A stretch of DNA of 36,845 nt from Candidatus Hydrogenedentota bacterium (lineage in GTDB: Bacteria; Hydrogenedentota; Hydrogenedentia; Hydrogenedentales; SLHB01), in the NCBI GenBank assembly GCA_016215105.1, contig JACRLJ010000141.1:1-36845 (forward strand), in the 5' to 3' direction. Below the pieces are notes generated by a model that was given only the letters and a program-made list of their open reading frames with translations, had not been told where the DNA came from and searched no databases. Below, one piece after another: positions 24,318 to 32,969 of the stretch (positions are counted from its first letter, which is position 1; each line of letters starts with the position of its first letter). A program made the translations under genes and the position numbers.

Positions 24318-27194
24318 TCACTGAGCCGAAACTCCGCACAACTTCGCTCTAAATTCGTGGCGGCCTGAACCGACCGAAAACACGGTATAACCGTCTTCGT
24401 CACGACTTGGTTCAGTATTCGTTGTGAGCGTTGAAGGGGTGGAACTGCCGGACACGAGTTCCGCATTTCCTCCGCGCACGTACACCTTTGCAATCGTATT
24501 GGGTGGAATCGTCACCTTGATCGTAACCACACCTCTGGACTTGCGCCACTCGGAGCGGACGGGGCCGCGCACGGAATTGTAGCTGGCGCGGACCCAGCTT
24601 AGCCCCTCCACGACGTGGGGCTTAATGGTGATGCGGTCGAAGCCCTTGGCGTCCGGCGCGGGGGCGATGCCGGCAAGGGCCTTGTAGAACCACTCGCTCA
24701 CCGAGCCGAACATGGGGTGGTTGTGCGAGAAGGTGTTGTCGCTGAATTCCCAGTGCTCCCATAACGTGGTTGCGCCGTTGGCGAGCATGTGTCCCCAGCC
24801 TGGGAACTCGCGCTGCTTGACGATGCCCGCGGCGACATCGGCGCGGACGGAGCCGCTCAGGGCCATCAGCATGAATTTCGTTCCGAAGATGCCGGTCGTC
24901 AGATGACCGCTGTGTGTCGTCTGAATGTCCTCCACCAACCGGTCCAGTACGCGTCCGCGGCTCTCAGACGGCGCCAGGTCGAGGTATAGGGCTGCGGCTT
25001 GGGAAACTTGGGTTCCGGCGTCCACGAGGCCGGTGTCGGCATGCAGGAACTTCGCGTTGAATGCCGCCTTGACGGACTCGGCGAGCTTCTCATAGTGTTC
25101 CGCATCGGCGGTATGGCCGAGAATGCGGGCGATTCGCGCCCCCAACACGGCGTTCCAATAGAAGAACGCCGTGCCCGTCACAGCGTTATTCTTGGGGACC
25201 AAGCTTTCGTGGTCGCCGATGCCGTTTGCGAGGATGAAGTCTTTCGCCTGGGACTCGAGCAGACTTAACCAGCGCCTGGTCTCCTCGTAGTGTTGCTCGA
25301 GAATGCGCGTGTTCCCGTAGTACTGGTAGAGTTGCCATTGGAGCAGGGGGTGAGCCGTGCCCCATTCGACGGGCCCTGATTTTTCTCCAAGCCCCTGGTC
25401 CGAGATGCCGACAAATGGCGCGGTCTCGGTGAAGCCGCCGTTGGCCCGCGCGGCGTCGGCGAGATCCTGAACGGCCTTCGCATAGAAGCGCTCCATATCG
25501 AAATTGAGGATCGCCATCTCGCTCGTTGCGACGATATCCCCGCCATATCCGAAGCGTTCGCGGTGCGGGCAATCGGACTGCACCGAGAACAGGTTGCTCA
25601 GTTCGGTCCACAGCACCGCGTCCTGAATCTGATTGAACATACTGTTCGAGCAACGGAACGCGCCCGCGGGTTCGACATCGGTGTTGAGCCGGTGGCCCTC
25701 GATGGCCTCCAACGGCGGCGCGCCCTGGTACCCGGTGACCTCGACATAGCGGAAGCCATGCCAGGTGAAACGCGGCGTATAACTCTCGATGCCGTGTCCA
25801 CGGCAGATATAGGTGTCGCTTTGCCACGCGGTAGGCGGCAGTTCGCTGTCTGGCGAAACCGGCTTGTTCTTGATCTGTCCCGCGACCGAGGTCATAGGAT
25901 TCAGCGAGCCGTCCGGGTGAAGCAATTCGCCGTATCGGAGTTGGATGTGCGCGCCTTCCGCGCCTTTGCAGCGCATCGTCACCCATCCGGCGAAGTTCTG
26001 GCCCAAGTCGAAGATGTATACGCCCGGGGCCGGTTCGGTGCGCGTGACGGGCTTCACAGTACGCGTGATACGCACCGGCGGCAGGGGCTGCGCCGTGAGC
26101 CGTCCACCGGGGGCCGCAGCCGCGGTCACACCGCGCCACGCCGAATCGTCGAACCCCGCGCGCGCCCAGCCCGGCAGTTCGCGCCGCGCGTCGTATACTT
26201 CACCGAGGTAGATATTATTCTTGCGGATGGGCCCGTCGGCGGCGCGCCACGACGTGTCCGTGACGACGCGGTCGCGCGAGCCGTCGGCGTATTCGATGTC
26301 GAGTTGCAGGATCGCCTTGGGAGCGCCGATGGGAAGATTCTCCCGGATGTTGATGTGTCCCCACATATTCAACGGCAGCGGATTGTACCAGCCATTTCCG
26401 AGCATGATGCCGAGGGCGTTGCGCCCTTCGCGAATTTCGCGCGTCACGTCGAAAGCCGAGTAATAGACCCGCTTCGAGAAATCCGTCCAGCCGGGGTCCA
26501 GGACGTGATCGCCAACCTTGTTGCCGTTGAGATACAGTTCGTAATAGCCCAAGCCGGTAACGTACGCGCGTGCGCTGCGGACGGTTTTTTGCGCGGAGAA
26601 TTCTTTGCGCAACAGCGGCGCCGGGTGTTCTGCGAAGGGGTCCGGACTCTCGTTTACGCCGGACTTGCCGGGTTCAATCCACTGCGCGGTCCAGTCGGCC
26701 GGACTCAGTATTCCCGTCTCCCACGACGCCGGGCGGCTGTAGCGGGAGGGCCGGTCGTGTCCGTCCCAAACGCGCACTTTCCAATATGCGCGGGCGCCAG
26801 AGCGAAGCGCCGCGCCCGCATACGGGATCTGTAGCGATTCCTTCGATGTGACTTTTCCGCTGTCCCACAAATCGGCGCGATTCGCTCTTAATGCATCTTC
26901 ACTCGAAGCGGCAAGGACTTGATACGCGGTCTGTGTCAAGTTATGCAGACCGCTGCGGGCAGGTTCCAGTGTCCAACTCAGCACGGGGTGCTCGATGTCA
27001 ATTCCGAACGGGTTTACCGCTGATTCGCATCGCAGATTCGAGGGCTTGATCCCGGCCACGGCAGATTCCTTCGTTGGAGAGGCGGCGGGCATTTCCCGGG
27101 TGAGCGAAATGGGCGCTGGCCGTGTGCCTGCGCATGCGGCCACAGTGACGAGCGCGAGCGGGGTGAGAACGAGCTTCAGATATCGAGAGGGCAT
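24318..27194 (-). CDS. GH78 alpha-L-rhamnosidase lipoprotein
   Basis: A 958-residue enzyme that should release terminal alpha-L-rhamnose from glycans or glycosides. The ATG at 27194 follows AGGAGAAC and opens a lipoprotein signal (LVLTPLALVTVAAC). The N-terminal part has the family start NLRCESAVNPFGIDIEHPVL followed by the beta-sandwich domains (YVTGLGYYELYLNGNKVGDHVLDPGWTDF). The (alpha/alpha)6 catalytic domain contains the canonical acidic cluster DCPHRERFGYGGD, giving Asp541, Glu546 and Asp553, aligned with the Asp/Glu/Asp set of characterised Bacillus RhaB. The inverting base equivalent is Glu813 in TTLWEHWEF. A C-terminal beta-sandwich follows (GLSWVRASYNSVRGPVRSEW). All key acids are present, so it is probably active at the cell surface or in the periplasm. 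Neighbouring STAS gene lies 84 bases upstream. Confidence 0.96.
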   Translation of the reverse strand: MPSRYLKLVLTPLALVTVAACAGTRPAPISLTREMPAASPTKESAVAGIKPSNLRCESAVNPFGIDIEHPVLSWTLEPARSGLHNLTQTAYQVLAASSEDALRANRADLWDSGKVTSKESLQIPYAGAALRSGARAYWKVRVWDGHDRPSRYSRPASWETGILSPADWTAQWIEPGKSGVNESPDPFAEHPAPLLRKEFSAQKTVRSARAYVTGLGYYELYLNGNKVGDHVLDPGWTDFSKRVYYSAFDVTREIREGRNALGIMLGNGWYNPLPLNMWGHINIRENLPIGAPKAILQLDIEYADGSRDRVVTDTSWRAADGPIRKNNIYLGEVYDARRELPGWARAGFDDSAWRGVTAAAAPGGRLTAQPLPPVRITRTVKPVTRTEPAPGVYIFDLGQNFAGWVTMRCKGAEGAHIQLRYGELLHPDGSLNPMTSVAGQIKNKPVSPDSELPPTAWQSDTYICRGHGIESYTPRFTWHGFRYVEVTGYQGAPPLEAIEGHRLNTDVEPAGAFRCSNSMFNQIQDAVLWTELSNLFSVQSDCPHRERFGYGGDIVATSEMAILNFDMERFYAKAVQDLADAARANGGFTETAPFVGISDQGLGEKSGPVEWGTAHPLLQWQLYQYYGNTRILEQHYEETRRWLSLLESQAKDFILANGIGDHESLVPKNNAVTGTAFFYWNAVLGARIARILGHTADAEHYEKLAESVKAAFNAKFLHADTGLVDAGTQVSQAAALYLDLAPSESRGRVLDRLVEDIQTTHSGHLTTGIFGTKFMLMALSGSVRADVAAGIVKQREFPGWGHMLANGATTLWEHWEFSDNTFSHNHPMFGSVSEWFYKALAGIAPAPDAKGFDRITIKPHVVEGLSWVRASYNSVRGPVRSEWRKSRGVVTIKVTIPPNTIAKVYVRGGNAELVSGSSTPSTLTTNTEPSRDEDGYTVFSVGSGRHEFRAKLCGVSAQ

Positions 27195-27278
27195 GGGTGT
27201 TCTCCTGATACCCGCCAATTCTACGCAAGCAAGGCGCGCGATACCAGACTCGAGGAGTCAGCCCAACTAGGAGAGGCG

Positions 27279-27842
27279 CTAATCGGTGGGGAGGTTTCGT
27301 CCGCGTTCGAGAACTGCTTTTCGGGCGGCCTCTTTTCGAATGATTTCGGATTCCAGGGCGTCAACGATATTCTGGAATCGGAGTTGATTATCGTCATTGA
27401 GTTCGCACAGCGTCTTGTGCGCTTTCAGTATCATGCGCGCGACATTCATCTCGGAGTCCGGGACGGGCGGCAGCTCGAGCATGGGAGCATCGAAATCCGC
27501 CGGACGATCCACGATGGTAAACAGGGCGTTGAAGCCAACCGTCTTGAGCGTGCGGGTCACTGTCCGGTTAGTCGAGATGATGGTCGCTTTGCTGTCGAAC
27601 TTGCGGATCATCATCTTGGCGATTTCGGCCAGCAGCCCGAGGTTCGTGCTGTCGATGCCGGTCGCCTCCGACAAGTCGATCAGGACGTATTCATAGTCCT
27701 TCTCGCGGGCCATCTGGTCAATAAAGAGTTGGAGTGACTTGCTAAGCGGAAAAGCCCAGTTGGAGGTGTACCCGATTCGGCCAACGAACTTCAGCGTATA
27801 GAGTCCTTCGTGTTTCGCGTAGAGAATCTTTCCTGCGTCCAT
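27279..27842 (-). CDS. STAS domain protein (anti-anti-sigma factor-like)
   Basis: A 187-residue cytoplasmic regulator. Residues 1-110 are a STAS domain: strands YTLKFVGRIGYTSN, YVLIDLSEATGID, then S65-T-N-L-G-L-L-A-E-I, where Ser65 is in the position phosphorylated by anti-sigma kinases in SpoIIAA/RsbV. The next strand (KATIISTNRTVTRTLKTVGFNALFTIVD) completes the fold. Unlike SpoIIAA (about 115 residues) it has a charged helical extension of about 75 residues, possibly a coiled coil. The ATG at 27842 follows GGGAAGG; a TTG seven codons earlier is possible. No anti-sigma kinase, phosphatase or sigma factor is adjacent; the FHA-GAF protein at the window start could carry such a phosphatase, but this is not visible. 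Confidence 0.88.
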   Translation of the reverse strand: MDAGKILYAKHEGLYTLKFVGRIGYTSNWAFPLSKSLQLFIDQMAREKDYEYVLIDLSEATGIDSTNLGLLAEIAKMMIRKFDSKATIISTNRTVTRTLKTVGFNALFTIVDRPADFDAPMLELPPVPDSEMNVARMILKAHKTLCELNDDNQLRFQNIVDALESEIIRKEAARKAVLERGRNLPTD

Positions 27843-28003
27843 CCCATTGCCTTCCCAGCGCAATCCCTAGGGTGGCTGAGTCGTAATTCCAGTTACTACT
27901 TTGCCGGCGTTCTCGGTTCTTCGCAGGCAAACTATGCCGACGAAGAAGCTAACCTATTGTACCCACAAATCCGCTAGACGTTTCCAGAAACGCTCAAATG
28001 CAA

Positions 28004-28042
28004 GAGCCGCCGCAAGGCTCTGCTCGAAACTTGCGACGGCTT
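28004..28042 (-). terminator. Stem-loop downstream of DUF1080 gene
   Basis: Arms 28004-28016 and 28030-28042 pair in 11 of 13 positions around a 13-base loop. A second small hairpin, CGGGAA-AGG-TTCCCG, lies at 28059-28073 directly against the stop codon. Neither has a T-run, so factor-independent termination is uncertain. The remainder of the 231-base gap to the STAS gene shows nothing else. Confidence 0.42.
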
Positions 28043-28073
28043 CACTATACCAAATCACCGGGAAAGGTTCCCG

Positions 28074-28964
28074 TTACTTCGCCGGATACTCCTGAATCCC
28101 GATATTCTTGAACGAGAGATCCGTGGTCGGGTCATGACCCTGCAAGTTAATCGTACCCGGGCCGGGAACGTATCCCGCCTTGCCCTGGGACTCCGGGGAC
28201 ACGGGCCGGGTATCGGTAAAGTCGCTCACCAGATACCCATCTACCCAGCACGCGGCGTGATTACCGTCAACGACGATGGTCTGCTGCCACCACTTGCGGT
28301 CGCTGGACACCACTTTACGGGCAGGCTGGTTGCCATAGTTGCCGCCGGTCCCAAAGTCATTTGGCTTCGTCCGGTCCTCTCCCTGCCAGTCATTGCGAAC
28401 CTGAGACTCGTACCCTTTCCAGAAGACATTGGGGGGCGAGTGGAAAAAAATACCGCTGTTCAGCTTGTCGCGGCTGCCGGCGGCTACTTCAACGGGTTTG
28501 CCATCGAGGGTCACGGTAACCTTCGGGCCGTCGGCGAGGACGTGAATCTCGCGAAATGGCGGTTCGGTCTTTTCCGGTTCACTCAGCGGAATCACAGTGG
28601 TCCCGTTCTCGGAGGGATGCCCTTCGAGGCCGGCGCGTACGACAAGACCGGCGGAAGTTCCCGCCTTGATCCGAACTTTCGCCGTGAGTTCGAAATTCAT
28701 GAACTGAGTGGTGGTGGCCAGCCATCCGCCCGCGCCGCTCTCTCCTACAATGGCCTTGTCCGCCACTCTCCACGGCACGTCGCCGAACTGCGTCCAGCCG
28801 TAGAGGGTCTCTCCATCAAAAAGATTGATCCAGCCGCCCGCGGCGCTTGCGCTGGTTGCCGCCTCTGCCGCCGCTGCATGCGCTTTGCTAGAAGCGTAAC
28901 TCAACGCAAGGATAGGCAAGAGCGCCAATCCGCATACGGACACAAATCTACGGTACGCGATCAT
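28074..28964 (-). CDS. Exported DUF1080 (3-keto-disaccharide hydrolase-like) protein
   Basis: A 296-residue exported protein. The signal peptide (FVSVCGLALLPILALS, then SSKAHA) is followed by one DUF1080 domain, about 42-296: GGWINLFDGETLYGWTQFGD is the family's opening signature, with FMNFELTAKVRIKAGTSAGLVVRAG, LNSGIFFHSPP and HAACWVDGYLVSDFTDTR as further concanavalin-like jelly-roll strands. Family members bind or cleave sugars, and some hydrolyse 3-keto-glycosides; whether this one does is unknown. The terminal LQGHDPTTDLSFKNIGIQEY is also standard. The ATG at 28964 follows AAAGGAAAC. It diverges from the sensor kinase and lies upstream of the STAS gene after a hairpin. Gfo/Idh/MocA dehydrogenases and DUF1080 proteins are often linked in 3-keto sugar metabolism, and one is present at 13933-15087. 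Confidence 0.9.
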   Translation of the reverse strand: MIAYRRFVSVCGLALLPILALSYASSKAHAAAAEAATSASAAGGWINLFDGETLYGWTQFGDVPWRVADKAIVGESGAGGWLATTTQFMNFELTAKVRIKAGTSAGLVVRAGLEGHPSENGTTVIPLSEPEKTEPPFREIHVLADGPKVTVTLDGKPVEVAAGSRDKLNSGIFFHSPPNVFWKGYESQVRNDWQGEDRTKPNDFGTGGNYGNQPARKVVSSDRKWWQQTIVVDGNHAACWVDGYLVSDFTDTRPVSPESQGKAGYVPGPGTINLQGHDPTTDLSFKNIGIQEYPAK

Positions 28965-29137
28965 GGTGAGTTTCCTTTCTGTTTCCGGAGTATGTGAAGA
29001 CGATTCTATTTGCGGAGTTTTCCAAATGATAGCAGAATCGAACCAAGAAAGTATGCACTCGGCGCGGAAGAATCGAATTAGGACTCCGAATGCGCTACTC
29101 TATCTGCCGCTACCGTCAAGAGGAGAACTAGAAGCGC

Positions 29138-30961
29138 GTGTGGGCGTTTGATGAGTTGAGTCCGTTACCCGTCATCCGGGTAAGTGAGGATGGGGAGATT
29201 CTGGCCGCCAATCCGGCTGCGGTCAGGGCGTTCGGCCCCGGGGCCGCCCCTGGATCACCGATTCGCGAGGTCTTGGGCGTATTTCAGGAAATCGACCTGC
29301 AGGAATGTGTTCGCGACCGATCTCCGATTGCCTTCTGCGCGTCGGTTGCCAAGGAATCGTTTAAGTTCTGGGGCATTCCCGACCCGGACGGTGGATTTGT
29401 CCAAGTCTATGCGGTGGACATCCCGCAGTCCGACCGGCGGGAAGAGCATCATCTCGTCGCCGATTTGCAGCAACGGATGAAGGAGCTTTCTTGCTACCAC
29501 GGCCTTGCCGAGGCGGTCCGGACGCGGCTCACCGTCGTGGAGATTTGCCAAGATCTTGCTGCGCTGATCCCACCCGCGTGGCGCTATCCCGCGCTGGGTC
29601 GGGGCCGCGTGATGCTGGACGGCGTTGCGTATGTCAGCGAGCCATTCCAAATTACTCCCTGGGGCCAATCGGCGGCCATCATCGCCAGCGGCGTGGCGCG
29701 GGGCATGGTCCAGGTTTTCTACACCGAAGATCCCCGTATCGACCCCGGCGACGATATATTCCTCTCGGCGGAGCGCCGTCTCCTCGATACGCTGGCCCGC
29801 ACTCTGGGCGAAGCCATCCAGCGCCGTGAGGCCGAAACGGAAATCCGCGTCAAGACCGTTACCCTCGCCCAGGAGCGGAACCGCTTCGAAACGATACTGC
29901 GCAGCATTGGCGAGGGAGTCGTCGTGACGGACGCGACGGACCACGTCTTGCTCATGAATCCGGCCGCGATCCAACTGTTGGGCATCGAAGACCGGGAACC
30001 CATAGGCGAGGATTTTCTGTTGTTGCTCAGGGACGACGCGTTTGTCCAAGTCTGGCGCAAGACCGCGCAGCGCGGCATTGATTTCGCCAAACAGGATCTG
30101 AAAGCGGGCGGAAGCGCAGAACGGACGCTCTGGGTGACGCGTTCCCGTATCCCCGATCTTCATCGTGGACAGGTTGGGCACGTCTCTATCCTTCACGACG
30201 TTACCCGTGAGCGCGAAATCAGCCGCATGAAAAGCGATTTCGTGTCTTCCGTTTCCCACGAATTGCGGACCCCTATGACCTCGATCAAGGGATTCGCGCG
30301 AACCCTGCTCGACCGGCCCGGTCTGGACGAAGCGCAGCGAGGCAAGTTCCTCGCAATCATTGACGACCAGGCGGATCGCATGATCGCGCTCATCGAGGAG
30401 TTGCTGGTGATTGCGCGGATCGAGTCCGGACACATTGTGGCGGAGCGCATTCCGGTGGATATCCCAAAACTTCTGGCCCGCGTCGTCCTCGCGCTTGAAG
30501 TCGAGGCGCTCAAGAAGAACATCCTGCTTCGCTACACCGTCACCGGTGAATTGGCCAAGCCCTTGGGCGACCCGGAGAAGATCCACATTGTGCTGTTCAA
30601 TCTCGCGGAGAATGCAGTGAAGTTTTGTCCGCCCGGAGGGCAGGTAACGATGCGCGCCCACAGCACGGTGGACTGGGCGGTCATCCGTGTTGAAGACACT
30701 GGCATTGGCATTCCGCAGCAGGAGCACGGGAAAATCTTTGATCGGTTCTATCGAGTACACCGGCCCGGCGCCCAAGACCCCGGCACCGGCCTTGGTTTGT
30801 ACATTGTGAAAGAAATGCTTAGACTTCATGGCGGACAGATCGACGTGGAAAGCGAGGTGGGGTCGGGCACGACCTTTACCGTGAGGCTTCCCCTCGGAAC
30901 GGTCCAGGGGGCAACAACGGCGGCAGCAGAAAGCGTGTTAGAGGAGGACAGCAATGGCTGA
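29138..30961 (+). CDS. PAS/GAF-like sensor histidine kinase
   Basis: A 607-residue kinase without transmembrane helices. Residues about 8-95 form a short PAS-like domain (LPVIRVSEDGEILAANPAAV). Residues about 115-235 match a GAF-like module seen in many sensor kinases (ELSCYHGLAEAV, LIPPAWRYPALGRGRVML, FLSAERRLLDTLARTLGEAI). A helical linker leads to a second PAS (about 255-360, GVVVTDATDHVLLMNPAAIQLLG). The HisKA domain has the phospho-acceptor His374 in SVSHELRTPMTSIKGF, and the ATPase domain has the N box (NLAENAVKF), G1 (DTGIGIP), F (FDRFYR) and G2 (GTGLGL). The start is GTG at 29138 behind AGGAGAAC. Its end overlaps the next gene by 8 bases (ATGGCTGA), so the pair is translationally coupled and is almost surely a cognate two-component system. 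The signal is unknown and probably cytoplasmic. Confidence 0.95.
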   Translation: MWAFDELSPLPVIRVSEDGEILAANPAAVRAFGPGAAPGSPIREVLGVFQEIDLQECVRDRSPIAFCASVAKESFKFWGIPDPDGGFVQVYAVDIPQSDRREEHHLVADLQQRMKELSCYHGLAEAVRTRLTVVEICQDLAALIPPAWRYPALGRGRVMLDGVAYVSEPFQITPWGQSAAIIASGVARGMVQVFYTEDPRIDPGDDIFLSAERRLLDTLARTLGEAIQRREAETEIRVKTVTLAQERNRFETILRSIGEGVVVTDATDHVLLMNPAAIQLLGIEDREPIGEDFLLLLRDDAFVQVWRKTAQRGIDFAKQDLKAGGSAERTLWVTRSRIPDLHRGQVGHVSILHDVTREREISRMKSDFVSSVSHELRTPMTSIKGFARTLLDRPGLDEAQRGKFLAIIDDQADRMIALIEELLVIARIESGHIVAERIPVDIPKLLARVVLALEVEALKKNILLRYTVTGELAKPLGDPEKIHIVLFNLAENAVKFCPPGGQVTMRAHSTVDWAVIRVEDTGIGIPQQEHGKIFDRFYRVHRPGAQDPGTGLGLYIVKEMLRLHGGQIDVESEVGSGTTFTVRLPLGTVQGATTAAAESVLEEDSNG

Positions 30962-31880
30962 GGCGGAACGGCAATACTCGGCGCTGGTGGTCGAAGATGA
31001 CCCGAGCGCTCGGGAACTGCTGCAATTCAACCTCACCGAGGCGGGATTTACAACGTTCGCGGTCGATTCCGCGCCCCATGGGTTTGATATCTTGCGGAAA
31101 GAGATCGTGGATATCATCGTGTGCGACGTCATGATTCCCGGTACGGACGGATTCGAATTTCGCGAGGAGATCCTAAAAGATCCTTCGTTGCGGGAGATCG
31201 CCTTTGTGTTTCTCACGGCGAAGACGATGGCGGAGGACCAAATTCGCGGACTCAGTTCCGGCGTGGACGAATACATCACGAAGCCCTTCGATCCTCAAGT
31301 GCTGATTGCGCGCATCCACGCCGTGCTTGCGCGCCGGGAGAGCTTTGCCCGGCTGGCGCGGCTCGATCCCTTGACGCAGCTCGCCAACCGTTCCACGCTC
31401 GAACGCGAAATCACGCGCGAACTTGATCGGCTCAAGCGATACCCTGATGTCGCGACACTCGTCTTTCTCGACGTTGACGGTTTCAAGAGCATCAACGATA
31501 GTCTCGGCCACGCCGAAGGCGACCGTGTGCTCGTGCATCTGGCGTCCGTTCTCAAAGCCAACAGTCGCGCTACGGATATCGTTGGCCGCTACGGCGGGGA
31601 GGAATTTGTAGTTTTTTTCCCGGCGACCTCGGAGGATCACGCGCGCGGCGTAGTCGAACGGATGCACGACGGCTTTCAACTCGCTTACGAGGGGTACGTC
31701 GGTAAACAACGGCTTACCTTCAGCGCGGGTCTTGTGGAAGCGCCACGCGATGGCGCCGACTTTCCCGCCTTGTGTGACCGCGCCGATACCGCTATGTATA
31801 CCGCCAAACGTAACGGAAAAGCGCGTCTCGTCGTCTGGACCCATGAACTGGATCCGATGGGCCAGTCCCTCTTTGGCTAA
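30954..31880 (+). CDS. Response regulator diguanylate cyclase (REC-GGDEF, PleD-like)
   Basis: A 308-residue output protein for the preceding kinase that should make cyclic di-GMP from two GTP. The receiver domain (about 9-125) has acidic residues D15-D16, phospho-acceptor Asp58 in VCDVMIPG, and the conserved Lys in YITKPF. The GGDEF domain (about 135-300) starts with the usual DPLTQLANR and has GGEEF at 214-218, the active variant. An RATD motif at 205-208 is exactly five residues before GGEEF, the layout of the product-inhibition I-site, so feedback control is expected. It has one receiver where PleD has two. ATG at 30954 follows AGAGGAGGAC and overlaps the kinase stop. No PilZ effector is nearby. 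Confidence 0.96.
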   Translation: MAEAERQYSALVVEDDPSARELLQFNLTEAGFTTFAVDSAPHGFDILRKEIVDIIVCDVMIPGTDGFEFREEILKDPSLREIAFVFLTAKTMAEDQIRGLSSGVDEYITKPFDPQVLIARIHAVLARRESFARLARLDPLTQLANRSTLEREITRELDRLKRYPDVATLVFLDVDGFKSINDSLGHAEGDRVLVHLASVLKANSRATDIVGRYGGEEFVVFFPATSEDHARGVVERMHDGFQLAYEGYVGKQRLTFSAGLVEAPRDGADFPALCDRADTAMYTAKRNGKARLVVWTHELDPMGQSLFG

Positions 31881-32210
31881 GAGTCGCGCAGGTCAAGCTC
31901 AAATACCCCCATGACCCTCGGGACCGCCGATCTCAGGTGTCTACTGGCATGCCTGCCGCGAATTAGGGTATCCTTATGGCCTCCTTGACTGTGTCTTCTC
32001 CGCAGGAAACGCGGCTGTCGCCGGCGAGGAGCGCAGTTGTTACTTGTGGAATCGTGGCTCAGCCGCCCCGGATCAGTCCGGGGCAAAGTTCAATGCGTTC
32101 GCGTTCGGCCAAACCGGGACGCCGGCGGGAATGGATCTCCCATTCATCGGCGCGCCAAATCCGGTTCGTGCCGCTTTCCGGGCGACCGTGCATAGTGTGA
32201 ACGGAACACC
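31881..32210. other. 330-base gap upstream of the hem operon; one perfect hairpin
   Basis: The gap probably carries the promoter and leader of the hem operon. A perfect hairpin, CCCCGGA-TCAG-TCCGGGG, lies at 32066-32083. One plus-strand frame is open from 31915 to a TGA at 32212-32214 that overlaps the hemX GTG in the GTGA style, but it has no ATG or GTG near its beginning and its only early start is a TTG at 32044 without a ribosome site, so I do not call a gene. No cobalamin riboswitch box was recognised. Confidence 0.45.
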
Positions 32211-32969
32211 GTGATTATTGCGACCGGCCTGTCCCGCCGCCTCAGTGTTGGCGGCGCACTTCTGTTGGCGCTCGTATTTGCGTTGCGCTGGGTCCACTGG
32301 GGACGGCTTCCCCTAACCACGCTCATGGACGTCCTCGACCTCATCGTCGTGCTGTCCACCATTGTAATGTTGGCCGTCTATCGGGACGAGTCCGCTCAGG
32401 CGCTGCAGTGTTTTTTTGCGCCGCCGCTTGCGTTGCTGGCCGCCATCAGCGGGTGTGTCGCTCCGGGGTATCTCTATGCCGAGCCCCGAAGTCTGCAAGG
32501 TGTATATCTCGCGGTGCATGTCGGCTTGGCCTTTCTGGCGTATTCGATGTTCCTTGCCGCCAGCCTTACCAGCGCGGGGTACATCTTCAAGGCGCAGCAG
32601 CTTAAGAGCCGGCGTCCCACGCGCCTGTTCAGCCAGCTTCCCGCCCTCGAACAACTCGATCAGAAACTGTTCTTCCTGATCCGCACCGGATATCCCATGT
32701 TCGCGATTACGCTGTTCATCGGCCTGTTGTGGGCGTGGCACGAACGCGACCTGCTGGGACCGCGGTGGTGGTTGTCCCCGAAAATCTTTCTTTCGTTTAT
32801 AATGGCTGGGTTCTATTCGGTGTCGTTCCATACGCGGCGATTCGGATTGCTTCGCGGCAGGCAATTGGCCTACTTGGTGTTCGTTGGGTTTAGCGTGCTA
32901 CTCGCTGCATTTCTGGCGCTCGGATTGTTCGATGTGATCAACTACAATTTCTGGGGCAGTGCGCAATGA
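32211..32969 (+). CDS. HemX/CcsA-like cytochrome c assembly family membrane protein
   Basis: A 252-residue integral membrane protein with about eight hydrophobic helices, of the CcsA/HemX family that handles heme or stabilises glutamyl-tRNA reductase. Features of the group are the early helices GALLLALVFALRWVHW and LDLIVVLSTIVMLAVY, a His in YLAVHVGLAFLAYSMF, GLLWAWHERDLLGPRWWLSPKI (a degenerate WWD-like stretch), and a second His in SVSFHTRRFGLL. Lacking a real WGxxWxWD motif and being just upstream of hemA, it is more like HemX than a full cytochrome c synthase. The start is GTG at 32211 with only a weak ribosome site. The stop overlaps the hemA start by four bases (ATGA), showing coupling. 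Confidence 0.86.
   Translation: MIIATGLSRRLSVGGALLLALVFALRWVHWGRLPLTTLMDVLDLIVVLSTIVMLAVYRDESAQALQCFFAPPLALLAAISGCVAPGYLYAEPRSLQGVYLAVHVGLAFLAYSMFLAASLTSAGYIFKAQQLKSRRPTRLFSQLPALEQLDQKLFFLIRTGYPMFAITLFIGLLWAWHERDLLGPRWWLSPKIFLSFIMAGFYSVSFHTRRFGLLRGRQLAYLVFVGFSVLLAAFLALGLFDVINYNFWGSAQ

Noticed and set aside
25563-26834. Long open frame (423 codons) on the plus strand opposite the rhamnosidase gene.
   Set aside because: It is antisense to a well-matched GH78 gene; its product is Arg/Ala/Gly-rich with no domain, as expected from GC-rich shadow frames.
29255-30829. Long open frame (524 codons) on the minus strand opposite the histidine kinase.
   Set aside because: Entirely antisense to a gene with all kinase motifs; product has no recognisable domain or ribosome site.
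31915-32214. Open plus-strand frame ending in a GTGA overlap with the hemX start.
   Set aside because: No ATG or GTG near its beginning, no ribosome site, no recognised product; the overlap alone is weak evidence.
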